From contig NZ_KB894251.1 in the NCBI RefSeq assembly GCF_000374405.1, positions 62,001 through 126,000 on the forward strand: a stretch of 64,000 bases of DNA. The letters run 5' to 3'. This document shows, piece after piece, positions 34,337-42,324 of this stretch. Source of the stretch: Riemerella columbina DSM 16469 (GTDB lineage: Bacteria; Bacteroidota; Bacteroidia; Flavobacteriales; Weeksellaceae). The notes under the pieces are model-generated. The model was not told the origin of the DNA. It did not search any database and saw only the letters and a list, made by a program, of their open reading frames with translations. Position numbers and translations under genes: made by a program. Positions within the stretch are counted from its first letter, which is position 1. Every line of letters starts with the position of its first letter.

Positions 34337-34390
34337 TACATTGATTCATCAATACATAGATACATTGTTACATTGATACATTGTTACACT
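34337..34390. repeat. Tandem repeat cluster on the carA side of the four-helix-bundle gene
   Basis: A 16-base unit occurs twice, GATACATTGTTACATT (34359-34374) and GATACATTGTTACACT (34375-34390), after partial copies starting at 34337. The second unit contains the carA stop codon (34384-34386). Bases 34359-34374 pair with 33890-33905 at 14 of 16 positions. Confidence 0.75.
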
Positions 34391-35460
34391 TTATTAAACT
34401 CATTCATCATCTCCACAAATTCATCAAACAAATAGTTGGCATCTTCTGGACCAGGACTGGCTTCGGGGTGGTATTGTACCGAAAAACAAGGATATTTCTT
34501 ATGTCTTACCCCCTCGTTGGTTCTATCGTTAAGTGCGATGTGCGTTTCTTCCAACTCTGTATTTTTTAGACTCTCTTGGTCTATCGCATAGCCGTGATTT
34601 TGAGAAGTAATAGCCACTTTCTGCGTGCGGAGGTCTAGCACAGGGTGGTTTCCTCCACGATGCCCAAATTTAAGCTTAAAAGTCTTAGCGCCACACGCCA
34701 AACCGATGACTTGGTGCCCCATACAAATCCCAAAAATAGGGACTTTGCCCAATAGTTTCCTTACCGTTTCGTGGGCATGGGGAATGTCTTGTGGGTCGCC
34801 AGGACCGTTGGACAGCATAATGCCATCGGGTGCCATCATAAGAATTTCTTCGGCAGTGGTATCGTGAGAAACCACTGTAATATCGCAGTTTCTTTGTGAG
34901 AGTTCTCGGATAATGCCCAGTTTGGCACCAAAGTCCATTAACACCACTTTAAAACCTCTATCAGGTGCTGCAAATGGCGTTTTAGTAGACACTTTTTCTA
35001 TTTGATTGGTGCTTAGTGGCTGAGTTTTTAGTGCTTCTATAACTTCGCTATCGTGGGCATCGGCATTCACGATTTTACCTTTCGTTACGCCTTTGGTTCT
35101 AAGAATTCTGGTGAGTCTTCGGGTATCAACGCCAGAAATTCCTGATAAGCCTTTTTTCGTAAAAAACTCATCTAGCGACATCTGCGAGCGGAAATTGGAA
35201 GGTAAATCACAAATCTCCTTTACAATAAGTCCTTTAATAGAGGGCTCTATACACTCGTAATCATCTCGGTTGATGCCATAATTTCCAATTAGTGGATAGG
35301 TCATACACACGATTTGATCGCAGTAGGAAGGGTCTGTCAGTAGTTCTTGGTAACCCGTCATCCCAGTATTGAAAACCACTTCGCCCGTTGTATCTTCATC
35401 ACACCCAAAACCAACGCCATAAAAGACTTCCCCCGACTCTAATATTAACTTTTTTTTCAT
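34384..35460 (-). CDS. carA: Carbamoyl-phosphate synthase small (glutaminase) subunit
   Basis: 358 residues. The N-terminal CPSase small-chain domain (residues 1-150) precedes a class I glutamine amidotransferase domain with nucleophile Cys246 in FGICMGHQ and the His331/Glu333 pair in QYHPEAS. It hydrolyses glutamine and channels ammonia to CarB. Its stop codon lies within a repeat unit of the four-helix-bundle insertion. It follows pyrB by 57 bases and is probably on the same transcript. Confidence 0.97.
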   Translation of the reverse strand: MKKKLILESGEVFYGVGFGCDEDTTGEVVFNTGMTGYQELLTDPSYCDQIVCMTYPLIGNYGINRDDYECIEPSIKGLIVKEICDLPSNFRSQMSLDEFFTKKGLSGISGVDTRRLTRILRTKGVTKGKIVNADAHDSEVIEALKTQPLSTNQIEKVSTKTPFAAPDRGFKVVLMDFGAKLGIIRELSQRNCDITVVSHDTTAEEILMMAPDGIMLSNGPGDPQDIPHAHETVRKLLGKVPIFGICMGHQVIGLACGAKTFKLKFGHRGGNHPVLDLRTQKVAITSQNHGYAIDQESLKNTELEETHIALNDRTNEGVRHKKYPCFSVQYHPEASPGPEDANYLFDEFVEMMNEFNKV

Positions 35461-35517
35461 TTGAATTTTTATCAGATTTTATTAAATTTTTATGTAAGAA
35501 TGAACTAAATTTCGCAA

Positions 35518-36429
35518 TTATTCTTTTATTTCTTCAAAAGAAACTCCTTTTTGTTCCAAAGCATATTTTAGTATTGCCATTCTGGCAAAGACGCCATTTT
35601 GCATTTGCTTAAAAATGCGTGAGCGTTGGCATTCTACCAAATCGGTATCTATTTCTACGCCTCTATTGATGGGTGCTGGGTGCATAATGATGGCATTAGG
35701 TTTCATTTTTTGTTCTCTTGCTTTGGTAAGCCCATAGTTTTTATGGTATTTATCTAGAGAAATTTTCATTTTTTCGCCGTGGCGTTCGTGCTGAATTCGT
35801 AATAGCATTAGGACATCTACTTCTTTTATTAAACTCTCAATTGAAAGATAAGTACCATTGATAAATTCTGCTTCATCAAACCAATCTTCGGGACCTGAGA
35901 AATAGACTTTAGCCCCTAATTTTCTAAGTGCTTCTGCATTAGAATTAGCCACTCTGCTGTGCTTTACATCTCCTACAATTCCCACCTTTAAGCCTTTGAA
36001 TTTCCCAAACTCTTGATAAATCGTCAGCAAATCCAGTAAACACTGCGATGGGTGATTGCCCTTGCCATCGCCACCATTAATGATAGGGATATTGATAGAC
36101 TTTAACTCTTTATAGAACGCATCTTTGGAGTGCCTTATCACCACTAAATCTACCCCAATGCTTTCCAAAGTTTTTACCGTATCGTAAAGCGATTCGCCTT
36201 TGTTTACCGAACTTGTAGAAGCATCAAAAGGCACCACTTGAAAGCCTAGTTTTCGCTCTGCAACATCAAAACTGGTTTTGGTTCTCGTGCTATTTTCAAA
36301 GAAAAGATTAGACACAAAAATGTCTTTTTTGCATTTAGCCGTTTGTCCATTAGCAAATGCCTCCGCTTCATGGATTAGCGTTTGAATTTGTTTACTCGAA
36401 AGGTCAGAAATTGTTAGCATATCTTTCAT
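35518..36429 (-). CDS. pyrB: Aspartate carbamoyltransferase catalytic subunit
   Basis: 303 residues, the normal length. The carbamoyl-phosphate site is STRTKTSF (47-54), and [12 protein letters not shown] near the C-terminus is the aspartate-side loop. It joins carbamoyl phosphate and aspartate in the first committed step of pyrimidine synthesis. No pyrI regulatory subunit lies next to it. It is the first gene of the leftward operon with carA and carB. An intrinsic terminator lies between its promoter and its ATG, so it is likely controlled by attenuation. Confidence 0.97.
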   Translation of the reverse strand: MKDMLTISDLSSKQIQTLIHEAEAFANGQTAKCKKDIFVSNLFFENSTRTKTSFDVAERKLGFQVVPFDASTSSVNKGESLYDTVKTLESIGVDLVVIRHSKDAFYKELKSINIPIINGGDGKGNHPSQCLLDLLTIYQEFGKFKGLKVGIVGDVKHSRVANSNAEALRKLGAKVYFSGPEDWFDEAEFINGTYLSIESLIKEVDVLMLLRIQHERHGEKMKISLDKYHKNYGLTKAREQKMKPNAIIMHPAPINRGVEIDTDLVECQRSRIFKQMQNGVFARMAILKYALEQKGVSFEEIKE

Positions 36430-36437
36430 TTTTAGAT

Positions 36438-36467
36438 AAAAAAAAACGAAGCCTAAAAGACTTCGTT
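36438..36467 (-). terminator. Attenuator-type intrinsic terminator directly before pyrB
   Basis: On the reverse strand AACGAAGTC and GGCTTCGTT pair over nine bases with one G-U pair around TTTTA, then about nine T, ending only some 10 bases before the pyrB ATG. A strong terminator between promoter and first gene implies regulated readthrough. Its first arm overlaps the stop codon of the leader ORF (36466-36468). Confidence 0.9.
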
Positions 36468-36543
36468 AATATAAATAAACCGATTGCTGAGGAAGTGCTG
36501 TTCCTCTTGATATCAATCTGGTCTTGTTTTCTATCGTGTACAT
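36466..36543 (-). CDS. Candidate pyr leader peptide, 25 codons
   Basis: The frame runs from ATG at 36543 to TAA at 36466 and encodes 25 residues, beginning MYTIENKT and ending QQSVYLY. Its ATG is six bases from the -7 promoter element, so its A falls at or near the predicted transcription start and the message would be leaderless. The last codons are U-rich (GTT TAT TTA TAT TAA) and the stop overlaps the first arm of the terminator. A ribosome at the stop would therefore block the terminator. This is the layout expected for UTP-sensitive attenuation as known for E. coli pyrBI. The peptide itself need not have a function. Confidence 0.6.
   Translation of the reverse strand: MYTIENKTRLISRGTALPQQSVYLY
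36489..36506 (-). promoter_or_regulatory. Hairpin inside the pyr leader ORF, possible pause hairpin
   Basis: GAGGAA and TTCCTC pair perfectly around a six-base loop within the leader ORF, upstream of the U-rich codons. In E. coli pyrBI a similar upstream hairpin helps RNA polymerase pause where UTP is needed. The role here is inferred. Confidence 0.55.
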
Positions 36544-36548
36544 TGAGG

Positions 36549-36580
36549 CAAAAATATAAATTATTTTAATACTAGCCAAA
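36549..36580 (-). promoter_or_regulatory. Promoter of the pyrB-carA-carB operon
   Basis: On the reverse strand TTTG (36577-36580), a 20-base spacer and TATTTTTG (36549-36556) match the Bacteroidota consensus fully. The predicted start at about 36543-36545 coincides with the leader ATG. Confidence 0.85.
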
Positions 36581-36712
36581 TAGAATTTTGAGAGTATAAC
36601 GGAATGTAAAAAAATGTAAAACCTGCATTTAACAAACTTTAACATAATTTTAGCGAATTTTATTTTGGAAATGGTACAGTTTTATTGCAATTTTACCCCA
36701 TATTTTTACCCT

Positions 36713-37717
36713 ATGGCAGAATTACATCAAGCAGAAGAAATAAAAATTCTAAGCGAAAAAATACAAGCACAAAATTATTACTTTAAACTCCTTAAAGACG
36801 AAATCAATAAAGTGGTGATTGGGCAATCTTATATGGTAGACCGTCTGTTGATTGGGCTACTGGGCAACGGACACATTCTACTGGAAGGCGTCCCAGGGTT
36901 AGCAAAAACTTTAGCCATTAAAACCCTTTCGGAAGCCTTACATGGGCAATTTTCCAGAATACAGTTTACCCCAGATTTGCTCCCAGCCGATGTGGTAGGT
37001 ACCATGATTTATAATGTAAAAGACAACGATTTTAGCATCAAAAAAGGACCTGTGTTTGCCAATTTCGTTTTAGCCGACGAAATCAACCGTGCACCTGCCA
37101 AAGTGCAATCGGCACTCTTAGAAGTCATGCAAGAGAAGCAAGTAACCATTGGTGATGAAACTTTAAAAATGCCTAAACCATTCCTTGTAATGGCAACGCA
37201 AAACCCTATCGACCAAGAGGGAACTTATCTTCTACCCGAAGCCCAGACCGACCGTTTTATGCTTAAATGCAAAATAGACTATCCAGAATTTGAAGACGAA
37301 AGAACCGTTATGCGTATGGCATCGGCATCGGAAATGCCAAAGATAAACCCTATTGTAACGCTAGAGCAAATTTCCGAAGGAAGGGAACTCGTCCATAAAG
37401 TCTACTTAGACGAAAAAATTGAAAAATATATCTTGGATATGGTGTTTGCGACCCGCTATCCTGAAAAATATGGACTTTCGGAACTCAAAAATTACATCAG
37501 TTTTGGGGCATCGCCTAGAGCTTCTATTAGTATGGCGATTGCCTCCCGTACCTTGGCATTCATTAAAAGTAGAGCATTTGTAATCCCTGAAGATGTAAAA
37601 GAAATTGCTAAAGATGTGCTAAGGCATCGTATTGGACTAAGTTTTGAGGCAGAGGCAGAAGACATCACCACAGATGATTTGGTAGACCGCATATTAGCCC
37701 GTGTACAAGCGCCTTAA
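36713..37717 (+). CDS. moxR: MoxR-family AAA+ ATPase
   Basis: 334 residues from the ATG at 36713 (MAELHQAEEI); an upstream ATG at 36665 adds 16 residues that do not look conserved. Walker A is LEGVPGLAKT, Walker B FVLADEINRAPAK, and sensor 1 MATQNPIDQEGTY. MoxR ATPases act as chaperones that mature partner proteins with von Willebrand A domains. The partners follow directly: DUF58 and the Bat proteins. Cytoplasmic. It heads a seven-gene run read in one direction. Confidence 0.95.
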   Translation: MAELHQAEEIKILSEKIQAQNYYFKLLKDEINKVVIGQSYMVDRLLIGLLGNGHILLEGVPGLAKTLAIKTLSEALHGQFSRIQFTPDLLPADVVGTMIYNVKDNDFSIKKGPVFANFVLADEINRAPAKVQSALLEVMQEKQVTIGDETLKMPKPFLVMATQNPIDQEGTYLLPEAQTDRFMLKCKIDYPEFEDERTVMRMASASEMPKINPIVTLEQISEGRELVHKVYLDEKIEKYILDMVFATRYPEKYGLSELKNYISFGASPRASISMAIASRTLAFIKSRAFVIPEDVKEIAKDVLRHRIGLSFEAEAEDITTDDLVDRILARVQAP

Positions 37718-37744
37718 TTCATTAAAATCTGCCCTGAAAGGATA

Positions 37745-38608
37745 ATGGAAGTAAAAGACATCATCAAAAAAGTAAAACAAATAGAAATCCGTACCAAGAA
37801 AAAGACGGAAGCGGCGCTTATGGGGCAATACCATAGTGCATTTAAGGGGCAAGGTATGGCATTTTCGGAAGTCAGACAATACCAGTTGGGTGATGATATC
37901 CGCCGCATCGATTGGAATAAAACCGCCCGCTTTCGCGAACCTTTTGTAAAAGTAATGGAGGAAGAAAGAGAACTGACCATTATCCTGATGGTAGACATTT
38001 CTGCCTCTATGGATTACGGTTCCAAAATCGCATTAAAAAAAGAATATGTGGCAGAAATTTGTGCCAGTTTAGGATTTTCCGCAGCGGGGAATAATGATAA
38101 AGTCGGCTTAGTGCTTTTCGCAGATAAAGTCTATAAAGTAGTACCACCACAAAAAGGGCGAAAGCATATTTTGGCATTGCTCAGTCAAATCTTAGCGACG
38201 GACTATGTAGCCGCAGAAACGGATTTGGATACGGCTTTGGAATATGTGATGAATGTGTTTAAAAAGAAATCGTTTCTATTTTTACTTTCTGATTTTAAAG
38301 ATGACCTTCGCGATAGAACCCTTAAAATTGCTGCAAGAAAACATCAACTATTAGGCATCAGCATTGCCGATGATAAGGACTTAGAAATTCCTAATATTGG
38401 TTATGCCTTTTTTCAAGATGCCGAAACAGGACAACCAATTTGGGTTAATACGGCTAATGTACGCATTCGATACCAATACGCCGAAGAAGAAAAGCAACAC
38501 CGCAAAGCTATGCAAGAACTCTTCGAAAAAAGTGCCGCTAGTTTTATCCAACTTAAAACCGGTGACGACTATGCTTCGGCGCTGTATCAATATTTTCAAA
38601 AAAGATAA
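37745..38608 (+). CDS. DUF58/vWA-like protein of the bat operon
   Basis: 287 residues. The DUF58 signature is QYQLGDDIRRIDWNKTAR, followed by a vWA-like fold with an incomplete MIDAS start (ILMVDISASMDYG). It lies between moxR and the bat genes, as in many Bacteroidota. Without membrane segments it is cytoplasmic and a likely MoxR client. Confidence 0.92.
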   Translation: MEVKDIIKKVKQIEIRTKKKTEAALMGQYHSAFKGQGMAFSEVRQYQLGDDIRRIDWNKTARFREPFVKVMEEERELTIILMVDISASMDYGSKIALKKEYVAEICASLGFSAAGNNDKVGLVLFADKVYKVVPPQKGRKHILALLSQILATDYVAAETDLDTALEYVMNVFKKKSFLFLLSDFKDDLRDRTLKIAARKHQLLGISIADDKDLEIPNIGYAFFQDAETGQPIWVNTANVRIRYQYAEEEKQHRKAMQELFEKSAASFIQLKTGDDYASALYQYFQKR

Positions 38609-38623
38609 TTTTCAATTGAATTA

Positions 38624-39523
38624 ATGAAATTAAAACTATACCTTTTATTATGTCTTTGGCTGAGCAGTTTTTCTCTAGCTCAAACCTTATCCTCTAGCCT
38701 CAATAAAACTAAAGTGGCTCTAGGCGAACCTGCCGTGATTAAAATCAACATCAATAATTTGCAAGGTAAAGATGTCTTATCTGCTCCTAAAAACGAGCTC
38801 CTACCCTTCCATTTTGAGGAAATAAAAGATGATATTAAAAAAACGCAAGATCAATATACTCGGATTATTGAATTTGCTATTTTTGAAGAAGGCGATTTTA
38901 AAATTCCACCTTTAGAATTTAGCATAGATGGCGTTACCCAAACCACTATTCCGTATACCATAGAAGTGGTAAACACAGCACAAAAAGACGACCAGATTGC
39001 AGATATTATGAATAACAAAGTCCCAGAACTAGGCTGGAAAGACTATTGGGATTTGTATAAGCTCTATATTTTAGGAGCTTTGATACTAATGGCATTGGTG
39101 TTTTTAATTATTGTATTTATAAAATATGGTAGAAAAAAATCAGCAGAAGCCAAATCGCCAACAAATAAAACACTAAAAGCATTAGAGCAAATTAAAAAGA
39201 AAAAATACATCCAAAACGGACAATATCGCCTATTCTATGTGGAATTGATTGATACCACCAGAACCTTCCTTCAGGAACAATACCATGTTCCCGCAGAAGT
39301 GCTTCTAACCGATGATTTAATTGCCTTAATGAAAAACGAAGATAAAATATCTAGCGAGAATGAAAAAGTGGTAGAAGAAGTATTTCTAAGAGGCGATTTG
39401 GTGAAATTTGCTAAAACCATTCCCGACACCGAATTGATGGAAAGCGATTACCAACGCATTTATGAGTTTGTAAAACGCTCTTATCAAGATATAGAATTTG
39501 AAAACCTAAGGAAAGATGTATAA
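38624..39523 (+). CDS. BatD-like membrane protein, short form
   Basis: 299 residues: a signal peptide (MKLKLYLLLCLWLSSFSLAQ), a beta-sandwich periplasmic domain (about 20-120), one membrane helix (about 145-170) and a cytoplasmic helical domain (about 185-299). It looks like half of a BatD protein. It overlaps batA by 8 bases. The name is uncertain, but its place between DUF58 and batA is standard for this operon in flavobacteria. Confidence 0.75.
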   Translation: MKLKLYLLLCLWLSSFSLAQTLSSSLNKTKVALGEPAVIKININNLQGKDVLSAPKNELLPFHFEEIKDDIKKTQDQYTRIIEFAIFEEGDFKIPPLEFSIDGVTQTTIPYTIEVVNTAQKDDQIADIMNNKVPELGWKDYWDLYKLYILGALILMALVFLIIVFIKYGRKKSAEAKSPTNKTLKALEQIKKKKYIQNGQYRLFYVELIDTTRTFLQEQYHVPAEVLLTDDLIALMKNEDKISSENEKVVEEVFLRGDLVKFAKTIPDTELMESDYQRIYEFVKRSYQDIEFENLRKDV

Positions 39524-40508
39524 TTTTGAATTTCATAGCCCGTGGTTTTTGTTATTATTTCTTTTGTTGATTCCTTTAATCTTTAGGGACATCAGCCAGA
39601 AGAACAGTAAAGGTATTTTAGTCCCTAGCACCAAACATATGCAGCAGTCGCGTGGAATGAGTGCGGTTCTTACCTTTTTAAAACTAACCAAATACATCAT
39701 CCTTTCTGCCTTGATATTGGCAATGGCTAGACCGCGTACCTACAATATTTCTCAGGATAGAGACGAAAGCAAAGGAATGGATATTGTACTTTCCATAGAT
39801 GTTTCGCTAAGTATGTTGGCTAAAGACTTAGAACCCGATAGACTGACTTCGCTTAAAGATATTGCTAAAAACTTTATAGAACAAAGGGTAAATGATAGAA
39901 TTGGATTGGTAGAATATTCGGGGGAAGCCTTTATGAAAGTGCCTTTAACTACCGACCACAAAGTAGCCGTGGAAGAATTAATGTCCTTCAACCCGATGGA
40001 TTTAGAAGGCGGAACTAATATCGGTGAAGGTTTAGCCGTCGCTGTAAAGCATCTGAAAAATTCTAAAGCCAAAAGTAAAATCATTATATTGATGACGGAT
40101 GGAGTCAATACCATTGAAAACGCCATGCAGCCTCAAGTGGCAGCTCAATTAGCAAAAAATAACGATATAAAAGTCTACACCATCGGGATTGGGAGCAATG
40201 GCTTAGCCCTAATGCCCACCCAGCAGGATATTTTTGGTAATTTAGTCTTTACCGAAGAACCCGTAAAAATAGATGAATATATGCTGCGCGATATTGCAAG
40301 AATAACGGATGGAAAATACTTTAGAGCCACCTCTAACCAAAGTTTAAAAGAAGTTTACAGCGAAATAGACCAACTCGAGAAGTCCAACATCAAAGCCTCA
40401 AAAATTTACAATTATGATGAATATTTTAGAGTATTTCTTTGGATAGCACTCGTGGCATTAATCTTAGATGCTATGATGCGTTGGTTTTTATTTAAAGTCT
40501 TCAACTAA
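39516..40508 (+). CDS. batA: BatA, membrane vWA-domain protein
   Basis: 330 residues. Two N-terminal helices and one C-terminal helix frame a vWA domain with a complete MIDAS motif DVSLS (in SIDVSLSMLAKD), then TDGVNT and DHK-type loops. Bat proteins were named for Bacteroides aerotolerance, and the operon supports envelope stress resistance. It is a close paralogue of the next gene, a normal pair for this operon. Confidence 0.9.
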   Translation: MYNFEFHSPWFLLLFLLLIPLIFRDISQKNSKGILVPSTKHMQQSRGMSAVLTFLKLTKYIILSALILAMARPRTYNISQDRDESKGMDIVLSIDVSLSMLAKDLEPDRLTSLKDIAKNFIEQRVNDRIGLVEYSGEAFMKVPLTTDHKVAVEELMSFNPMDLEGGTNIGEGLAVAVKHLKNSKAKSKIIILMTDGVNTIENAMQPQVAAQLAKNNDIKVYTIGIGSNGLALMPTQQDIFGNLVFTEEPVKIDEYMLRDIARITDGKYFRATSNQSLKEVYSEIDQLEKSNIKASKIYNYDEYFRVFLWIALVALILDAMMRWFLFKVFN

Positions 40509-40534
40509 TTACAATACAGAAGGATAACGAACAT

Positions 40535-41542
40535 ATGAATTTTTATATAGGAAACTACTGGTACATTTTGTTGCTATTGCTTATCATCCCGATAGGCTAC
40601 TGGCTATGGCATTACCTTAAGTGGAAGAACCAAGCTAGAACCACCTTTGCAGATAGTCGGTTTCAGTCGGTGTTGTTTCAAAAACCTACGGGCTTTACTA
40701 AGGTATTCCCGTTTCTGTATCTTATTGGTTTTTTATTTTTAATCTTTTCGATGATCGACCTTTTAGGTGGGAAAGAAGAAATAAAAGTGCAACAAAAAAT
40801 GAGCAATGTGATTTTCCTAATGGATGTATCCAACTCTATGAACGCCCAAGATGTAAACCCAGACCGACTAACCTTAGCCAAAAATATTGTCATTAATACT
40901 TTACAACAGCGTATGAACGACCGTGTGGGTTTAGTGGTCTTTGCTGGCGATGCCACTTCGGTTATGCCACTAACCACAGACTATTCTGCGGCAGAAAGTT
41001 TTATTTCAGGAATTGAAACCTCAATGGTTTCTCACCAAGGCACTGATTTTAAAAAAGGCGTAGAAGTTACGGCATCCAAATTCAAAAATATCACCAAAGG
41101 AACTGGAAAAATTGTCCTCATCAGCGATGGCGAAGACAATGAAGGAAACGAAAATGATGCCATCAAAATCGCCAATAAAGAAGGGATTCAAATCATTACT
41201 GTAGGAATAGGCACCGAAGAAGGCGCCCCAATTCCAGAGTACTTTTATGGTCAATTAATGGGATATAAAACTGATTTGATGGGGGAAACCGTTATTTCTA
41301 AACGCGCCACCCAAGCCTTAAATACTATTGCTAAAGAAACAGGCGGCACTTATATTGATGGTAACGACCCAGACCAAGCCATCGAGGATATTCTAAAGGC
41401 ATTAAAACAATCCACTAACATCTCTGAAACTACGGTTAAATCTCAAACGGCTATCCATTACTATCAATATTTTTTAGCCGTTACCTTAGCTTTATTTTTT
41501 ATCATTTTTTTAACAAATCCTAAGCGAGATTTTAACATTTAA
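40535..41542 (+). CDS. batB: BatB, membrane vWA-domain protein
   Basis: 335 residues with the same layout as BatA: an N-terminal helix pair, a vWA domain with MDVSNSMNAQD and ISDGEDNEGNE, and a C-terminal helix ending before RDFNI. The GIGTEEGAPIPEYFYG loop is typical. It is 26 bases after batA, in the same operon. Confidence 0.9.
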   Translation: MNFYIGNYWYILLLLLIIPIGYWLWHYLKWKNQARTTFADSRFQSVLFQKPTGFTKVFPFLYLIGFLFLIFSMIDLLGGKEEIKVQQKMSNVIFLMDVSNSMNAQDVNPDRLTLAKNIVINTLQQRMNDRVGLVVFAGDATSVMPLTTDYSAAESFISGIETSMVSHQGTDFKKGVEVTASKFKNITKGTGKIVLISDGEDNEGNENDAIKIANKEGIQIITVGIGTEEGAPIPEYFYGQLMGYKTDLMGETVISKRATQALNTIAKETGGTYIDGNDPDQAIEDILKALKQSTNISETTVKSQTAIHYYQYFLAVTLALFFIIFLTNPKRDFNI

Positions 41543-41565
41543 AATGCGTATTTTTGCAATCGTAA

Positions 41566-42324
41566 ATGATTAAAACTCTTTTTATTAGTCTTTATTTTTT
41601 AATCGGTTGTCTTTTAGTATCAGCACAGGACAACAGCAATATACTATTGTATAAAGGTGAGCAATCTTTTAAAAGTAAAAGCTTTGACAAAGCAACCTCT
41701 TATTTTTCCGAAGCCTTAAAGAAAAAAGATAACTTTGATGGACATTATAACCTAGGCAATGCCTTCCACAAAAGAAAAATGTACACCGAAGCCAAAGCCG
41801 AATACGAAAAAGCCTTAGCCCTAGCCAAAAATAAAGAAGACCGCATGGCAGCACAGTATAATCTGGGGAATAATGAAATGCAAGAAAACAATTTTGATAA
41901 AGCCGCAGAACATTATAAAAAAGCCTTAAAACAAGACCCTTACAACGAAACTATTCGCAAAAATTATAATATTGCTAAGCTAAAACAAAAAGAAAAAGAA
42001 CAACAGCAAAAGGCTCAGCAAGAATCTAAAAACGAAAAACAAAACCAACAAAATAATAAACAATCGAAAGACGAAAACAGTCAGAATCCATCGCAAGACC
42101 CACAGAACCAAAGTCAGCAAAACCAAGGTGAGCAGAAAGAGCAAGATGGTAAGGGCAATGGCAACAACCCAAAACCTAAGGAGGATGGTAAAGGCAATGG
42201 TTTCTCTAAAGAGGAAGAAGAACGCATTATGCGCAGGTTAGAGGGTAAAGAGCGAGAAACTGCCAGACGAATTTTAAATCGTAAGGCACAACTAGACCCT
42301 AGAAGTAATGACAAAGATTGGTAA
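41566..42324 (+). CDS. batC: BatC, tetratricopeptide-repeat protein
   Basis: 252 residues: a signal peptide (IKTLFISLYFLIGCLLVSAQ), three TPR units (about residues 30-140) and a glutamine- and asparagine-rich charged section (about 145-220) with a helical end. It is a periplasmic scaffold in the BatA-E set. A TATTTTTGC element just ahead of it could be an internal promoter. Its stop overlaps the start of the next gene. Confidence 0.88.
   Translation: MIKTLFISLYFLIGCLLVSAQDNSNILLYKGEQSFKSKSFDKATSYFSEALKKKDNFDGHYNLGNAFHKRKMYTEAKAEYEKALALAKNKEDRMAAQYNLGNNEMQENNFDKAAEHYKKALKQDPYNETIRKNYNIAKLKQKEKEQQQKAQQESKNEKQNQQNNKQSKDENSQNPSQDPQNQSQQNQGEQKEQDGKGNGNNPKPKEDGKGNGFSKEEEERIMRRLEGKERETARRILNRKAQLDPRSNDKDW

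Noticed and set aside
33844-34383. CRISPR array
   Set aside because: The short tandem units lack spacers of constant length and unique sequence, and no cas genes are present.
36430-36550. PyrR-type binding loop in the pyr leader
   Set aside because: I do not see the conserved PyrR anti-antiterminator loop sequence, while the leader ORF and terminator explain the region better.
39516-41542. Recent tandem duplication of a vWA gene
   Set aside because: BatA and BatB are a normal, old paralogous pair in this operon and differ throughout.
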